DNA of 64,000 bases from an uncultured Bartonella sp. (lineage in GTDB: Bacteria > Pseudomonadota > Alphaproteobacteria > Rhizobiales > Rhizobiaceae): NCBI RefSeq assembly GCF_946479275.1, contig NZ_CAMLFE010000006.1:112699-176698 (forward strand), given 5' to 3'. The notes beneath the pieces were generated by a model. That model searched no databases and was not told the origin of the DNA. It saw nothing but the letters and a program-made list of their open reading frames with translations. Positions 47,901-56,086 of this stretch are shown here, one piece after another (the first letter of the stretch is position 1; the number at the start of each line of letters is the position of its first letter). A program made the position numbers and the translations under genes.

Positions 47901-48458
47901 CAGGCAGACGGGCTTTATGCGGAAGCATCGTTCCGTGCCGGTCATCTTGACACCGATTTTGACACGGATGACTTGTTGGGTGAGTTCGGCGAGGGGAGTG
48001 ATTACGATAGTGGTGCGGACTATTACGGCCTGCATGGTGGTATCGGCTATGTCATGAATTTTGACGAACGCAATTCGGTTGATGTCTACGGCCGCTACTT
48101 CTGGACGAAAGTTGATAGCGAAACAGTTGATGTCGGTCGTGACCGTATGCACTTTGATGAAGCGGAGAGCTCGCGTTTACGCATCGGCACCAGATATACG
48201 ATGATTTATAATCAACAGCTCAAGCCCTATGTCGGAGTTGCTTATGATCACGAATTTGATGGAGAAGTTGCGGCCCATGCTTATGGATTGAAGCTGGATA
48301 AGCCATCGCTTGAAGGTGACACAGGCATATTCGAGGCGGGTATTACGATGAAGCCGATTAGCACGATTGATGCTTTAAGTGTTGATATCAGCGGTCAAGG
48401 ATTCATCGGCAGACGTGAAGGTGGTGGCGGCGGTATCAAAATCAAATACCAATTCTAA
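44964..48458 (+). CDS. Autotransporter (type V secretion) with repetitive beta-helix passenger
   Basis: The 1164-residue outer-membrane protein has a signal peptide (MNKKYFRTTVSAFALIFAFA ... AWA, residues ~1-28). A passenger domain at ~94-666 consists of about 21 degenerate repeats of ~26 residues, with consensus NNxVxIxGGxVxxxVxGGxxxxGxA. A linker rich in Asn, Asp, Gly and Ser (~790-815) leads to a C-terminal ~290-residue autotransporter beta-barrel, beginning around NPWQMNLMPFFVIDG and ending IKIKYQF with the terminal aromatic residue used for outer-membrane insertion. The repeats should stack as a beta-solenoid displayed outside. ATG 44964 starts the signal peptide; upstream in-frame codons are not plausible. 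Adhesion is the usual role of such proteins; the target is unknown. Confidence 0.92.
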   Translation: MNKKYFRTTVSAFALIFAFAGTNTTNAWAEDIEYNGTQADYDKFHSEKDGTYVTSHQSAVKNTVTVDNQGNLADDVYKAPDIVTGASVTSGSTSENTVNIQGTAKVTKDVYGAIVENGVSEKNKVVITGGQIGERVIGGISKAGSANNNTVDFSGGNVTGMIYGGFGTTGSSGNSVILDGGTATAFILGGASSSGDVKNNSVVVNSGNYGKDIYAGYTDATGLVDSNILTLSGGKTTATVAGGRSSGDASVSNNQVIMDGSANASVVAGGYIDGKGDAIGNSITISGNSVVDDLAVGGSVSRGDGAAKNNAATISGDAVVNEIQGGATQTGIAQGNRLVIESGRVTGGHGGLSQSGSASQNTVVMSGGLVKHQIVGGRSQYNDVNNASAVSVSDNQVTFTGGTVEYDVIGGATDVSGYVTGNVVTMSGDTTEVYGALIGGTSGTGDASDNIVNLNGGSVGKFVHGGEATNGRADRNKINVTGGAIRGSISGGIGNVGADSNQVLVSGVTVGGQVIAGDSAEGSATNNVAMIKNAVVAGTDIIGYDETGGAVSGYVTISGNAENNKLIISDHSTINDSVFSGYTAHGNASGNSLIIDSGSHITQDVTGGKTLRGGDATNNSVSIEDATVDGNVYGGRTYGGNATSNLITLTGEHVTIKGTIYGGIDDLDTSTDVFTGNTLNFVHFRGDLGGIESVQNYNWILPKDVVNNDALVHITGDNPVNLANTTHTVAIESDGNRLTVGDKITLIDKTANAPASTMEVKQGNFLIYDMKAEQSGNGYVLTTLNSQQIKDEKPEDNDSTSGNIDGNNNTGDTVHSDHNGSGSGNLAGRLNPQTKAFSEGRVASLGFLNQGADLIANAGIRSAKSSLAEGGNNPWQMNLMPFFVIDGSSNRYETGSHANVDGFNMAVGLATGFELADKHPVTIGAFFEYGRGTYDTYNSFANYASVHGDGDTHYTGGGVLGRIDFAGTGLGLVNKLEAGQADGLYAEASFRAGHLDTDFDTDDLLGEFGEGSDYDSGADYYGLHGGIGYVMNFDERNSVDVYGRYFWTKVDSETVDVGRDRMHFDEAESSRLRIGTRYTMIYNQQLKPYVGVAYDHEFDGEVAAHAYGLKLDKPSLEGDTGIFEAGITMKPISTIDALSVDISGQGFIGRREGGGGGIKIKYQF
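45246..46965 (+). repeat. Array of ~78-bp coding repeats in the autotransporter passenger
   Basis: About 21 in-frame units, each near 26 codons, defined by an N-N/G-N pair, a V-x-I strand, a GG turn, a second V-containing strand, GG and a GxA turn. Units are diverged in DNA sequence, so the array is old or under selection, not freshly expanded. Confidence 0.8.
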
Positions 48459-49167
48459 TCAACCTTCATCAATTTTGATCTTAATAAACTAGTTTCCGGA
48501 ATTTCGGGAAAATTGAATATTGGAAGCCTACGCTTTTTCAATTGGAAAGAGTGTAGGCTTTCTTTTTATAGTTATTTGTCCTTTATTGTTTTCTATTTTG
48601 TAGTGAACGACATGTCCGGATTATGTGTCAAAACTTTTATGAATTTAGAATTCATGAGCGGGCGAAAATCGATAATTTCTGTTTAGGTATTGTACAAATT
48701 CTAGAAATAGCGTTTATATTTTTAAAAATTAATCGTAAATATTTATACAAAAAATATATTCATTTAAAAAATAATATAAAATTTATAAAAATATTTTTAA
48801 ATTAATGTGTTTTATAATATTAATGATATAAAATATATAAATGATATAAAATATCTAACTAATAAAACTAGATATGAATAAAAATAATTAAAAAATAAAA
48901 TATATATTATATAATATAATCAATAATTTTATTTTTAAATTTTCGTATGTATGCGTTTTGCGTGATAAAGTGGGAAAAAGCATTTCATACAGCAATTTTC
49001 AAACTCGGGAAATGAAGAAAGTCATTTGGCCGATTTTATGTTGGATGCGGAAACTTGCCGGTTTGATAAAAACATCGGGCATCGGCATTGAGAAGGGCAA
49101 TATTCGAATTTATTAAAACGTGTACAATGCACCCCATTTCATCAAGTTGTATGTCGGGTTTTAAAAA
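48459..49167. other. AT-rich block downstream of the autotransporter
   Basis: From about 48600 to 48960 the sequence is almost entirely A and T, far above the window average. No gene, RNA or ordered repeat was recognised. The autotransporter terminator is at the left end. Confidence 0.6.
48523..48567 (+). terminator. Rho-independent terminator of the autotransporter gene
   Basis: Stem AAGCCTAC(G)CTTT / AAAG(A)GTGTAGGCTT with a short loop, followed by TCTTTTT, about 65 bp after the stop codon. Confidence 0.85.
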
Positions 49168-49848
49168 ATGTTCAAACTTCACATTGCAAACAAAAACTAT
49201 TCCTCTTGGTCGCTCCGTCCGTGGGTTCTTATGAAAACATTGGGAATAGAGTTTGAAGAATTAAAGCATTATTTCAAACAGGATAATTATAGCCAATTTA
49301 AAATTTTTTCACCTTCTGCAAGAGTTCCGGTTCTTATTGATGGCACGATCACTGTTTGGGATAGCCTTGCGATAACAGAATATTTGTATGAACGCTACGA
49401 CAATGTGTGGCCCAAAAACCGCGTTGCGCGAGCTTGGGGACGTTCGGCTGCTGCTGAAATGCATTCGTCTTTTCAGGCATTAAGGGCACAATGCCCGATG
49501 TCGGTTGGGGTTATCGCAAAACTGAAAAAACTAACACCCGAACTTGAAAACGATATTCGTCGGGTGGATGAAATTTTTCTGTCGGGACTTGAGAAATTTA
49601 CTGGGCCGTTCCTTGCTGGAGACCGATTTACTGCTGTCGATGCGTTTTTCTGCCCGGTGGCATTCAGGATCAAAAACTATAACCTTCAATTAAGCCAGAA
49701 ATCGATGGGCTATATAGAACAACTCATTGCACTCTCTTCTATGCAAGAATGGTTGCAGCAAGCATTGAAAGAGAAAGAAACCGATCCAATGGAGGAGCAA
49801 CAACTTGATCGATACGCTATTCGCATTAAAGACCTAAAAGAGATTTGA
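49168..49848 (+). CDS. Glutathione S-transferase family protein
   Basis: The 226-residue protein has an N-terminal thioredoxin-fold domain (~1-80). KNYSSWSLRPWVLMKTLG holds the Ser-Ser-Trp-Ser motif of the Zeta/YfcF-like group, followed by the cis-Pro region ARVPVLIDG and the glutathione-contacting VWDSLAITEYLYE. The C-terminal helical domain includes FLAGDRFTAVDAFFCPVAFR, the N-capping box. Such proteins conjugate or reduce hydrophobic compounds with glutathione; substrate is open. ATG 49168 follows an AT-rich tract and has no strong Shine-Dalgarno sequence, so expression may be low. No partner gene is adjacent. Confidence 0.88.
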   Translation: MFKLHIANKNYSSWSLRPWVLMKTLGIEFEELKHYFKQDNYSQFKIFSPSARVPVLIDGTITVWDSLAITEYLYERYDNVWPKNRVARAWGRSAAAEMHSSFQALRAQCPMSVGVIAKLKKLTPELENDIRRVDEIFLSGLEKFTGPFLAGDRFTAVDAFFCPVAFRIKNYNLQLSQKSMGYIEQLIALSSMQEWLQQALKEKETDPMEEQQLDRYAIRIKDLKEI

Positions 49849-50408
49849 AAGGGCATATTATATCTTATATCCGCGTCTAGAGCCCGTGCCATTCTGCAAT
49901 CATGCCGACGCAATCAATGACCGGAATTCCAAGAATTACCGTGTTGCCTTAACTGGACGAATGGTCACAGAAGGTTTTGAAAAGCAAGTTTATTTTCTGG
50001 GAAAGCAATTCAGATCCGTTTTAACGATGAAATTGCGCGATTGTGGAGTTGAACATCCTAAAACTGAAAAGTGGCGCATAGCGTTTGTACAGTGGCTATA
50101 AAAAGCGAAGCTTTTGAAAAGCCAACTAATGCAAACACGCAGAACATTGAAGGTGAATAACCGGCTTGGCGATTAACGATTATACGTGAGTCATACTGTT
50201 CATGCCTAAAACAAACCGATTGCCGTATGCATTAGGCTTATCGGTAAACTGACGTGGAAAGAGCTATAATAACTCATAAGATTGGCAAAAGAGGGAAATC
50301 ATAAAACTTCAGATGAAGTGAAACGGTTTTTCTATTTTCGTATCTGAAATAGTTACCGCTTTAAAAATTACGCGATAAAACAATAACTTATAATCAGAAA
50401 GACGAAAA
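49849..50408. other. Intergenic region between the GST gene and tRNA-Asn
   Basis: 560 bp without a supported gene. A 71-codon frame at 49886 lacks any recognisable motif. Confidence 0.45.
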
Positions 50409-50483
50409 TGGCTCCCCGGGCCGGATTCGAACCAGCGACCAACCGGTTAACAGCCGGTGGCTCTACCACTGAGCTACCGGGGA
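50409..50483 (-). tRNA. tRNA-Asn (anticodon GTT)
   Basis: On the minus strand the acceptor stem TCCCCGG / CCGGGGA-type pairing, the D arm TAGCTCAGTGGTAGAGC, the anticodon stem-loop ACCGG-CTGTTAA-CCGGT (anticodon GTT) and the T loop GGTTCGAATCC are present. Discriminator G is followed by an encoded CCA. Confidence 0.96.
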
Positions 50484-51151
50484 ACGATGCTCATTTGTGT
50501 GATGCAGCAGGGCTATAGCAAATGAATTTATGTTTTGCAAATAGGGAAATGCTATTTTTTAAAAAAAATCTGGATAAGTGTTCGAGTTACTGCATTCAAG
50601 CTGTTGAGACAGGGGGAAACGCCATCCTTATCATTGTGTCGACGAAGCAAATAAAGCCTGACGAAGAAAGAAATAGGGCAAGGCGCACGCATCGGATTGG
50701 GTTGGTAAGCCATAAGAAAATCCCGTTGCACCTCCCATATGCACTTTTAAGAGATAGCGGAATTCAAAAAATAGACCGTTATTTAGAGAAGGGGGAGTAA
50801 GGACAATCATTTGAGTCTCGTGACGGAACCTGGTCGTTTGTCGAGAATGATTCATCATTCCTATGAAACTTGATTATTCTATTGATAAAACGGATTGCAA
50901 AGAGTGTTTTCAGGACGGACGACGTTAAAAACGCCGAGGTTATCCCAATTAGAAATGAAATTGGATAAAGATTGCGGAATAAGTTGGAAGAAAAGAGTTT
51001 GATACAAACTGTTAGCGCAAACCTATTTGAGTTCAGGTTTGAATTTGTCTTCCAACAATGTGCAAGATTCAACAGAAAATCCGCATATTCGGTTATCGGG
51101 TGTCTTGACGGAAGCGTTTGCTTAACTTAATGACCTACGTGCATTTTATGA
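50484..51151. other. Intergenic region between tRNA-Asn and tRNA-Cys
   Basis: About 670 bp. Two overlapping frames of 90-100 codons (50522-50800 plus, 50779-51072 minus) carry no recognisable motifs and have ordinary shadow-like composition. They are not called. Confidence 0.45.
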
Positions 51152-51225
51152 GGCCTCGTGGCGGAACGGTTACGCAGAGGACTGCAAATCCTTGTAACCC
51201 GGTTCGACTCCGGGCGAGGCCTCCA
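51152..51225 (+). tRNA. tRNA-Cys (anticodon GCA)
   Basis: Acceptor stem GGCCTCG / CGAGGCC, anticodon stem-loop AGGA-CTGCAAA-TCCT (anticodon GCA), short variable loop and T loop GGTTCGACTCC, with discriminator T and encoded CCA. It is the only plus-strand tRNA in the window. Confidence 0.96.
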
Positions 51226-51881
51226 CTTAATTCTTGAATCGGCCCAATTTGTCAGGATAACCGGGTTTCTACATGGAGCGCGGCTTTTACATGTAATTTG
51301 CCTGGCCGTTTTTAACTTCCTAAAATTTCACAATCATCCAGATTTGAAGCCAAAGTTAAGCGCGGAAAGGTTTTCGTTTCAAGAAATAATTGAACGAGCA
51401 TTGCCGCACATTAATAATTGAACGAGTATTGTCGCACATTAAATGACTCTTCAATTTTTACTCCAGACGCTCAACGGCAGTAGGGATATTGGCTCATTAC
51501 AACAACTTTCGTTATGTTGCCTGCTATCGCCGGGGCTAAAGAAAGTATCCGATAACTCTATGCATCCAGCCTTCTGTAAAGGCCGATTTCCACGGGCTCT
51601 GCGGCATGAATGAGTGGCAGTAAAAAGCACGCTTAATTCTATGGGAAATAACACGCGATAGCTTTTGCCGGAACTTTTCTATGCGTATTTTATGTATTTA
51701 TGTTATAGCTACCCAAAATTGGATCACAAAGGTCTGATGACGTATTCCACTTAATTTCGATAGTGGAACAACGAGTTTGCCAATGTTGTGATTGACTGAA
51801 GCAGTGTTTTTTGCGACATCTCTTCGGGTTATATATTTCCGTTAAAATGTTGCTTAGTGGGTATAAAAAGGAAAATCGGTT
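51226..51881. other. Intergenic region upstream of pcm
   Basis: About 650 bp without a supported gene. It contains a pair of 28-bp tandem repeats at 51385-51440 and the pcm promoter region. Confidence 0.5.
51385..51440. repeat. 28-bp tandem repeat x2
   Basis: Two adjacent units, 51385-51412 and 51413-51440, sharing AATAATTGAACGAG and GCACATT with two mismatches (C/T each time). It lies about 160 bp after tRNA-Cys. No function is evident. Confidence 0.8.
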
Positions 51882-52556
51882 ATGGCAGCAGATTTTACAA
51901 TGCTAAGGCAGAGAATGGTCGATGGGCAGATTCGCACGGTCGATGTGACGAAGTTGTCAGTGCTTGCCGCATTTTTGTCTATTCCCCGCGAGAAGTTTGT
52001 CCCCGAGAAATTTGAAGAACTGAGCTATTCGGATGAGACCATTCCGTTGTCAGCTCCTCAGGCAGGCGGGTGTGGACGTTATTTGATGAAGCCGGCAGCT
52101 CTGGCTAAATTGCTGCAGGCAGCAGACATCAAGTCCGAAGACATTGTGCTTGATATTGGGGCAGGTACAGGTTATAGCGCCGCTCTTTTGTCAAAATTGG
52201 CAAGCTCCGTTATAGCTTTGGAACAGGATGAAAAACTTGCTGCAATTGCAAATGAAAACATGCAAAAAGGCAGTTATGACAATGTTGTTGTCGTAAGTGG
52301 CAAATTGACCAAAGGCTATGCCGAAGAAGGTCCTTTTGACGTAATCCTCCTTGAAGGTGCTGTTGATTTTATTCCGGAGGCTCTATTTGCACAATTGCGG
52401 GAAGCCGGTCGTCTCGTGGTCGCTGAAGGGCATGGAAATTCTGCTGTTGCGCGCGTCTACATGAAAGAAGACGGAGTTGTTTCGGCTCGTCGGGTATTCA
52501 ACCTTGCAATCAACCCGCTGGAAGGTTTTCAGAAAACTCCGGAATTTGTTTTCTGA
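51882..52556 (+). CDS. pcm: Protein-L-isoaspartate O-methyltransferase-like protein
   Basis: The 224-residue protein is a class I SAM-dependent methyltransferase of the PCMT family. The SAM-binding motif is VLDIGAGTGYSAALLSKLAS around residue 85, and VIALEQDEKLA is the acidic strand. The family N-terminus RQRMVDGQIRTVDV, with the expected IPREKFVPEKF, is present. The region that in canonical enzymes reads GxTISxPxxVA is here DETIPLSAPQAGGCGRYLMK, so the isoaspartyl-binding loop is divergent and activity as a repair enzyme is uncertain. It precedes tolC by ~145 bp in the same orientation, an order I recall as conserved in Rhizobiales. Confidence 0.85.
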   Translation: MAADFTMLRQRMVDGQIRTVDVTKLSVLAAFLSIPREKFVPEKFEELSYSDETIPLSAPQAGGCGRYLMKPAALAKLLQAADIKSEDIVLDIGAGTGYSAALLSKLASSVIALEQDEKLAAIANENMQKGSYDNVVVVSGKLTKGYAEEGPFDVILLEGAVDFIPEALFAQLREAGRLVVAEGHGNSAVARVYMKEDGVVSARRVFNLAINPLEGFQKTPEFVF

Positions 52557-52701
52557 GATATGTTTGAAGGGTTGCGCTTGTGCAACGTTTAAGATTTTTA
52601 ATGAACTGACGCATTGCATTTTTTGGACGGTCAGGTAAATAGTAGCAACTTGTCCATACAAGATGGACGATGTGAATTTTTTGAATAGAGGTGTAGCTGT
52701 G

Positions 52702-54054
52702 GTGAAAACAAGAAAAGCTCTGTTATCGGCTTTGTTGCTATCAGGCGTTGTTTTTGCGTCGCACCCTGTGCATGCCGAAACGCTAATGGGGGCTCTTGCC
52801 AAGGCTTACACAAATAATGGTAATCTGAACAGTGAAAGAGCGAGCGCGCGTATTCTTGACGAGGATATAGCCATCGCAAAATCCAATTTCCGCCCGCAAA
52901 TCGAGGGCTTTGGTTCTTATGCTCGCGGACGCAGTGCTGCCACTACATATTATACGACGACCGGTTCATTGGGTGTACAATTAAGCCAGAAAGTCTTTGA
53001 TGGTTTTGTTACCAAAAACACGGTCGCTTCGGCAGAGGTCAAGGCACAAGCGCAGAGGGAATATTTGCGCAATACCGAGCAGAACATGCTGGTCAATGCT
53101 GCGACCGCCTATGCAAATGTCTTCCAATATAGGCAAATCGCCGAATTGCGTCGGCAGAACCTTGCGGCACTTGAAGAACAGGTTCGCGCCGATAAGGCCA
53201 AGCTTGATGTCGGTGAAGGAACGCGTACTGATTTGGCGCAATCCGAAGCAGCCCGTTCGGTTGCGGTGTCAGAGCTCAGCCTTGCACGTGCCGATGTAAA
53301 GTCGGCGGAAGCTGTGTACCGTCAGGTCATCGGTGCCGATCCGGATAAACTAGAACGGCCGCCGGTTTCTAAAGCACTGCCGGGTTCGCCGGATGCTGGA
53401 TACAAAATCGGTGCAGCGACTCACCCTGCAATTTTATATTCAAAATATCTGATTGACGCGAGCTCCTATAATGTGAAAGCTAAAGAAGGTGCTTTGCTTC
53501 CTCAGGTGGATTTGTCCGCAAGCACATCTTATAACCAGATTTATAATGGTCCCGGTGACGGTGGTCGGTCGAATTCCGTTGGCGTGTCAGTCAATGTTCC
53601 TATCTATCAGGGTGGACGGACGTCGGCACAAATACGTCAGTCCAAGGAACAGCTCGGTCAGGCAAGAATACAGCTTGATCTGGCACAGGATAGTGTTCGC
53701 GAAAATATGTCGTCTTCCTGGTCGCAATTGGAAGGGGCTCGTGCTTCTGTTATAGCCTATCGGGATAGCGTTCGTGCTGCGGAAATTGCACTTGACGGTC
53801 GCGTTCAGGAAAACCGCGTCGGACAAGCCACGACATTGGATGTGTTGAATTCTCGCACACAGCTTATTGATGCCCAGATTTCTTTGGTAACGGCAGAGCG
53901 GAACGTTGTGGTCGCAAGCTACAACGTCCAATCGGCAATCGGTAAAATGACAGCTGACCAATTGGGGCTACGTGTTGTCAAATATGATCCGCAAGAACAC
54001 AACAAAGCTGTGAAGGATAAATGGATCGGCGTACGTACACCGGATGGCCGGTGA
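52702..54054 (+). CDS. tolC: TolC-family outer membrane efflux/secretion channel
   Basis: TolC forms a trimeric channel-tunnel for type I secretion and drug efflux. The ~450-residue protein has a signal peptide (VKTRKALLSALLLSGVVFAS, cleavage after VHA) and two homologous OEP repeats with long helices. The first starts TLMGALAKAYTNNGNLNSER. The second, from TSYNQIYNGPGDGG, contains VPIYQGGRTSAQIRQSKEQL and ends VLNSRTQLIDAQISLVTAER, followed by VVVASYNVQSAIGKM; these are the strand and helix signatures of TolC. I chose GTG 52702, eight bases after AGAGGTG, over an ATG at 52663. A strong terminator follows. No inner-membrane pump genes are adjacent. Confidence 0.95.
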   Translation: MKTRKALLSALLLSGVVFASHPVHAETLMGALAKAYTNNGNLNSERASARILDEDIAIAKSNFRPQIEGFGSYARGRSAATTYYTTTGSLGVQLSQKVFDGFVTKNTVASAEVKAQAQREYLRNTEQNMLVNAATAYANVFQYRQIAELRRQNLAALEEQVRADKAKLDVGEGTRTDLAQSEAARSVAVSELSLARADVKSAEAVYRQVIGADPDKLERPPVSKALPGSPDAGYKIGAATHPAILYSKYLIDASSYNVKAKEGALLPQVDLSASTSYNQIYNGPGDGGRSNSVGVSVNVPIYQGGRTSAQIRQSKEQLGQARIQLDLAQDSVRENMSSSWSQLEGARASVIAYRDSVRAAEIALDGRVQENRVGQATTLDVLNSRTQLIDAQISLVTAERNVVVASYNVQSAIGKMTADQLGLRVVKYDPQEHNKAVKDKWIGVRTPDGR

Positions 54055-54126
54055 AACTTCCGTGTCAATAAAGTTTGTTGAATAACCAACGGGATATCTG
54101 ACCCCGACAGAATTTTTCAATTTATT

Positions 54127-54160
54127 AAAAAAGGCACATTTTTTTAAATGTGCCTTTTTT
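54127..54160 (+). terminator. Rho-independent terminator of tolC
   Basis: Stem AAAAGGCACATTT / AAATGTGCCTTTT with a T-rich loop followed by T residues, about 75 bp past the stop codon. Confidence 0.92.
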
Positions 54161-54974
54161 GTGGTCACTGTGTCGGAACTGATGATTTAAATTGCCATTG
54201 CCAGTAGAAGAAAGTCGAATAACCCCCTCCAAATTCATCATTTTTTGACGAAGTGTCGACTCGGTTCATCTTGATAAAAACATGCAGCTTGAAAAGCAAA
54301 AACTGACGGGACGCACCGGTCGTCAGTAGCCACTTGTTTAGCGGGTTCAGTTCACAATACCATTAAAAGAGCAATCATCAGTTGGTAGCCGAACGCTTTG
54401 TCAGTTTATTCCATTTCCGAAATCTCATTTATATGACACAGAATCAGGCGATGGATGCTGTTTTGAATTTGGCAACAATTGGTGCTTTTAATTTTGTAAA
54501 GAAGCAGGCCAAGACCGACTTACATTTTTGATCGTTATCCGGTTTTCAAAATAGGCGTTTGTTTGGCATTCGTTAGCTTGGTTAAAGTTCAGCGGATTTT
54601 TCAGCAATGGATGTAATTTATCCATTGTAACGGCTAATTTGAAAAAGACCAAGGTAGCTACCCGATCAAAATTAGCGGGGAAAGCTAAACAATTTATCAC
54701 TAAACGATTGATTTAGATAGAGTATCCAGATTTTCATCGATGTTTCAAATTTCTCATTGAAACGCCTAATAACTTGTTTTCAAATGGATATCGGCCTTGT
54801 TGGGATGAACGTATAGCGGGTATAACAGGATATTCAACGTAGCGTAGGTTGAAAAAGAAGAGAAATCTGTGCGTAGTGGACCGGAAATTTTGCTCAATGA
54901 TTTTAGCAAGCTGGATGATTTGCTAAGTTTGTTCAACGATTCTGGTTGCTAGTTGGAGTATGAGGTTTAAGAGT
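54161..54974. other. Intergenic region between tolC and the PopZ-like gene
   Basis: About 810 bp without recognised genes or repeats. Short frames show no motifs. It should carry the promoter of the PopZ-like gene. Confidence 0.45.
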
Positions 54975-55757
54975 ATGGCACAAAGTTCAAACGCGGCTAA
55001 GGAACCGACAACGGACGAGATACTCGCGTCGATCCGCGAGATCATCGAGGAAAATACAGGACACGTCACTGCGCGTGCGGCCGCGAAAAACCAAAGTGAA
55101 ATTCGCTCTGCAGCTCATAACGCTTCCGGCTCGGCAACAGCACAAATGACACCGGAGGCCAATACAGATTCTTTGAACGTTGATGATGCAATGAAAGCTC
55201 TGGCTGCCCGCATCGGTTTGAGTGAGCAGGCTAACCGGAATGATGTTAATAGTAACGCGGGACAACCGGTTAATAATAATATGGAAGCCGTTGCCGATAA
55301 GGTAACGCAACCCGTTACCACTGAAATTCCGTCCGGACAACAAGGGAGTGTCGAGTTCGAAGCAGCACAGCCGGTCGATGAGGCGGCGGCGATGTCCCAG
55401 AATGCCTTGTCTGCGAATGCTTTATCACAAGATTCTTTGTCTCAAGATGCTTCGCCTCGGGATTCTTCGATGGGTGGTGTTTATCAACCGTCTGGAAGTG
55501 AAGATTTTTCTGCTCGGGAGGAAGTTGAAAATTCACCCGAAAGAAAAGCGCAACCGGCGGCTTACAATGAAGAAATTTCTGCCGATATGCAATTCAGCCC
55601 AAAATTCTGGGAAAGCGTCGACGCTTTGGCCGAAGAGGCATTGCGGCCAGTACTTGTCAAATGGTTGCAAAAGCGTTGGCCAGCTCTTGTGGAAAAGATT
55701 TTGCGTGAAGAAATAACAACCGCATTTGAAAAAAACTTCCCATCCGATCGTGGATGA
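54975..55757 (+). CDS. popZ: PopZ-like polar organising protein (DUF2497)
   Basis: The 260-residue protein has the two-ended architecture of PopZ. A conserved N-terminal helix, EPTTDEILASIREIIEEN (~12-30), is followed by a long disordered linker of low complexity, rich in Ala, Ser, Asn, Gln and acidic residues (with LSANALSQDSLSQDASPRD). The conserved C-terminal DUF2497 block starts SPKFWESVDALAEEALRPVL and continues KWLQKRWPALVEKILREEI. PopZ self-assembles at cell poles and anchors ParB and the centromere, and in Rhizobiales it marks the growing pole. Start ATG 54975 is preceded by AAGAG. It lies upstream of valS, the arrangement known from other Rhizobiales. Confidence 0.9.
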   Translation: MAQSSNAAKEPTTDEILASIREIIEENTGHVTARAAAKNQSEIRSAAHNASGSATAQMTPEANTDSLNVDDAMKALAARIGLSEQANRNDVNSNAGQPVNNNMEAVADKVTQPVTTEIPSGQQGSVEFEAAQPVDEAAAMSQNALSANALSQDSLSQDASPRDSSMGGVYQPSGSEDFSAREEVENSPERKAQPAAYNEEISADMQFSPKFWESVDALAEEALRPVLVKWLQKRWPALVEKILREEITTAFEKNFPSDRG

Positions 55758-56086
55758 TAATATACCGGTGAATTAGCCTTTATGAATAATAAACGGTGCT
55801 CTTTTAATGCTTTCGGGTTATCCGATTGACCGTTTTCCATGCTGTCGTGGTCAAATGCGTTTAATGCGGGGGCAATAAGTCTTAACAGCCTAAGCAATTG
55901 AAACCGTCGAAAACACGTGAAATCCATATTTTATCAAGAAATTTTATCGATTTATTCTATTATTTTTTGAAACCTGTTATGAAGTCGGTTAAAACCGATT
56001 GAAAAAATGTGTTCAAACGGAAGCCGGATATCTTTTGCACAACAGCAACGAGATCGCCCGTTTACCGGTGGAAATTGGAAAAGAGA
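55758..56086. other. Intergenic region between the PopZ-like gene and valS
   Basis: About 330 bp containing the valS leader. I looked for a T-box or other conserved leader and saw none. No gene is supported. Confidence 0.45.

Noticed and set aside
50522..51072. Two overlapping frames of 90-100 codons between tRNA-Asn and tRNA-Cys
   Set aside because: They have no recognised motif, overlap each other on opposite strands and have no convincing start signals.
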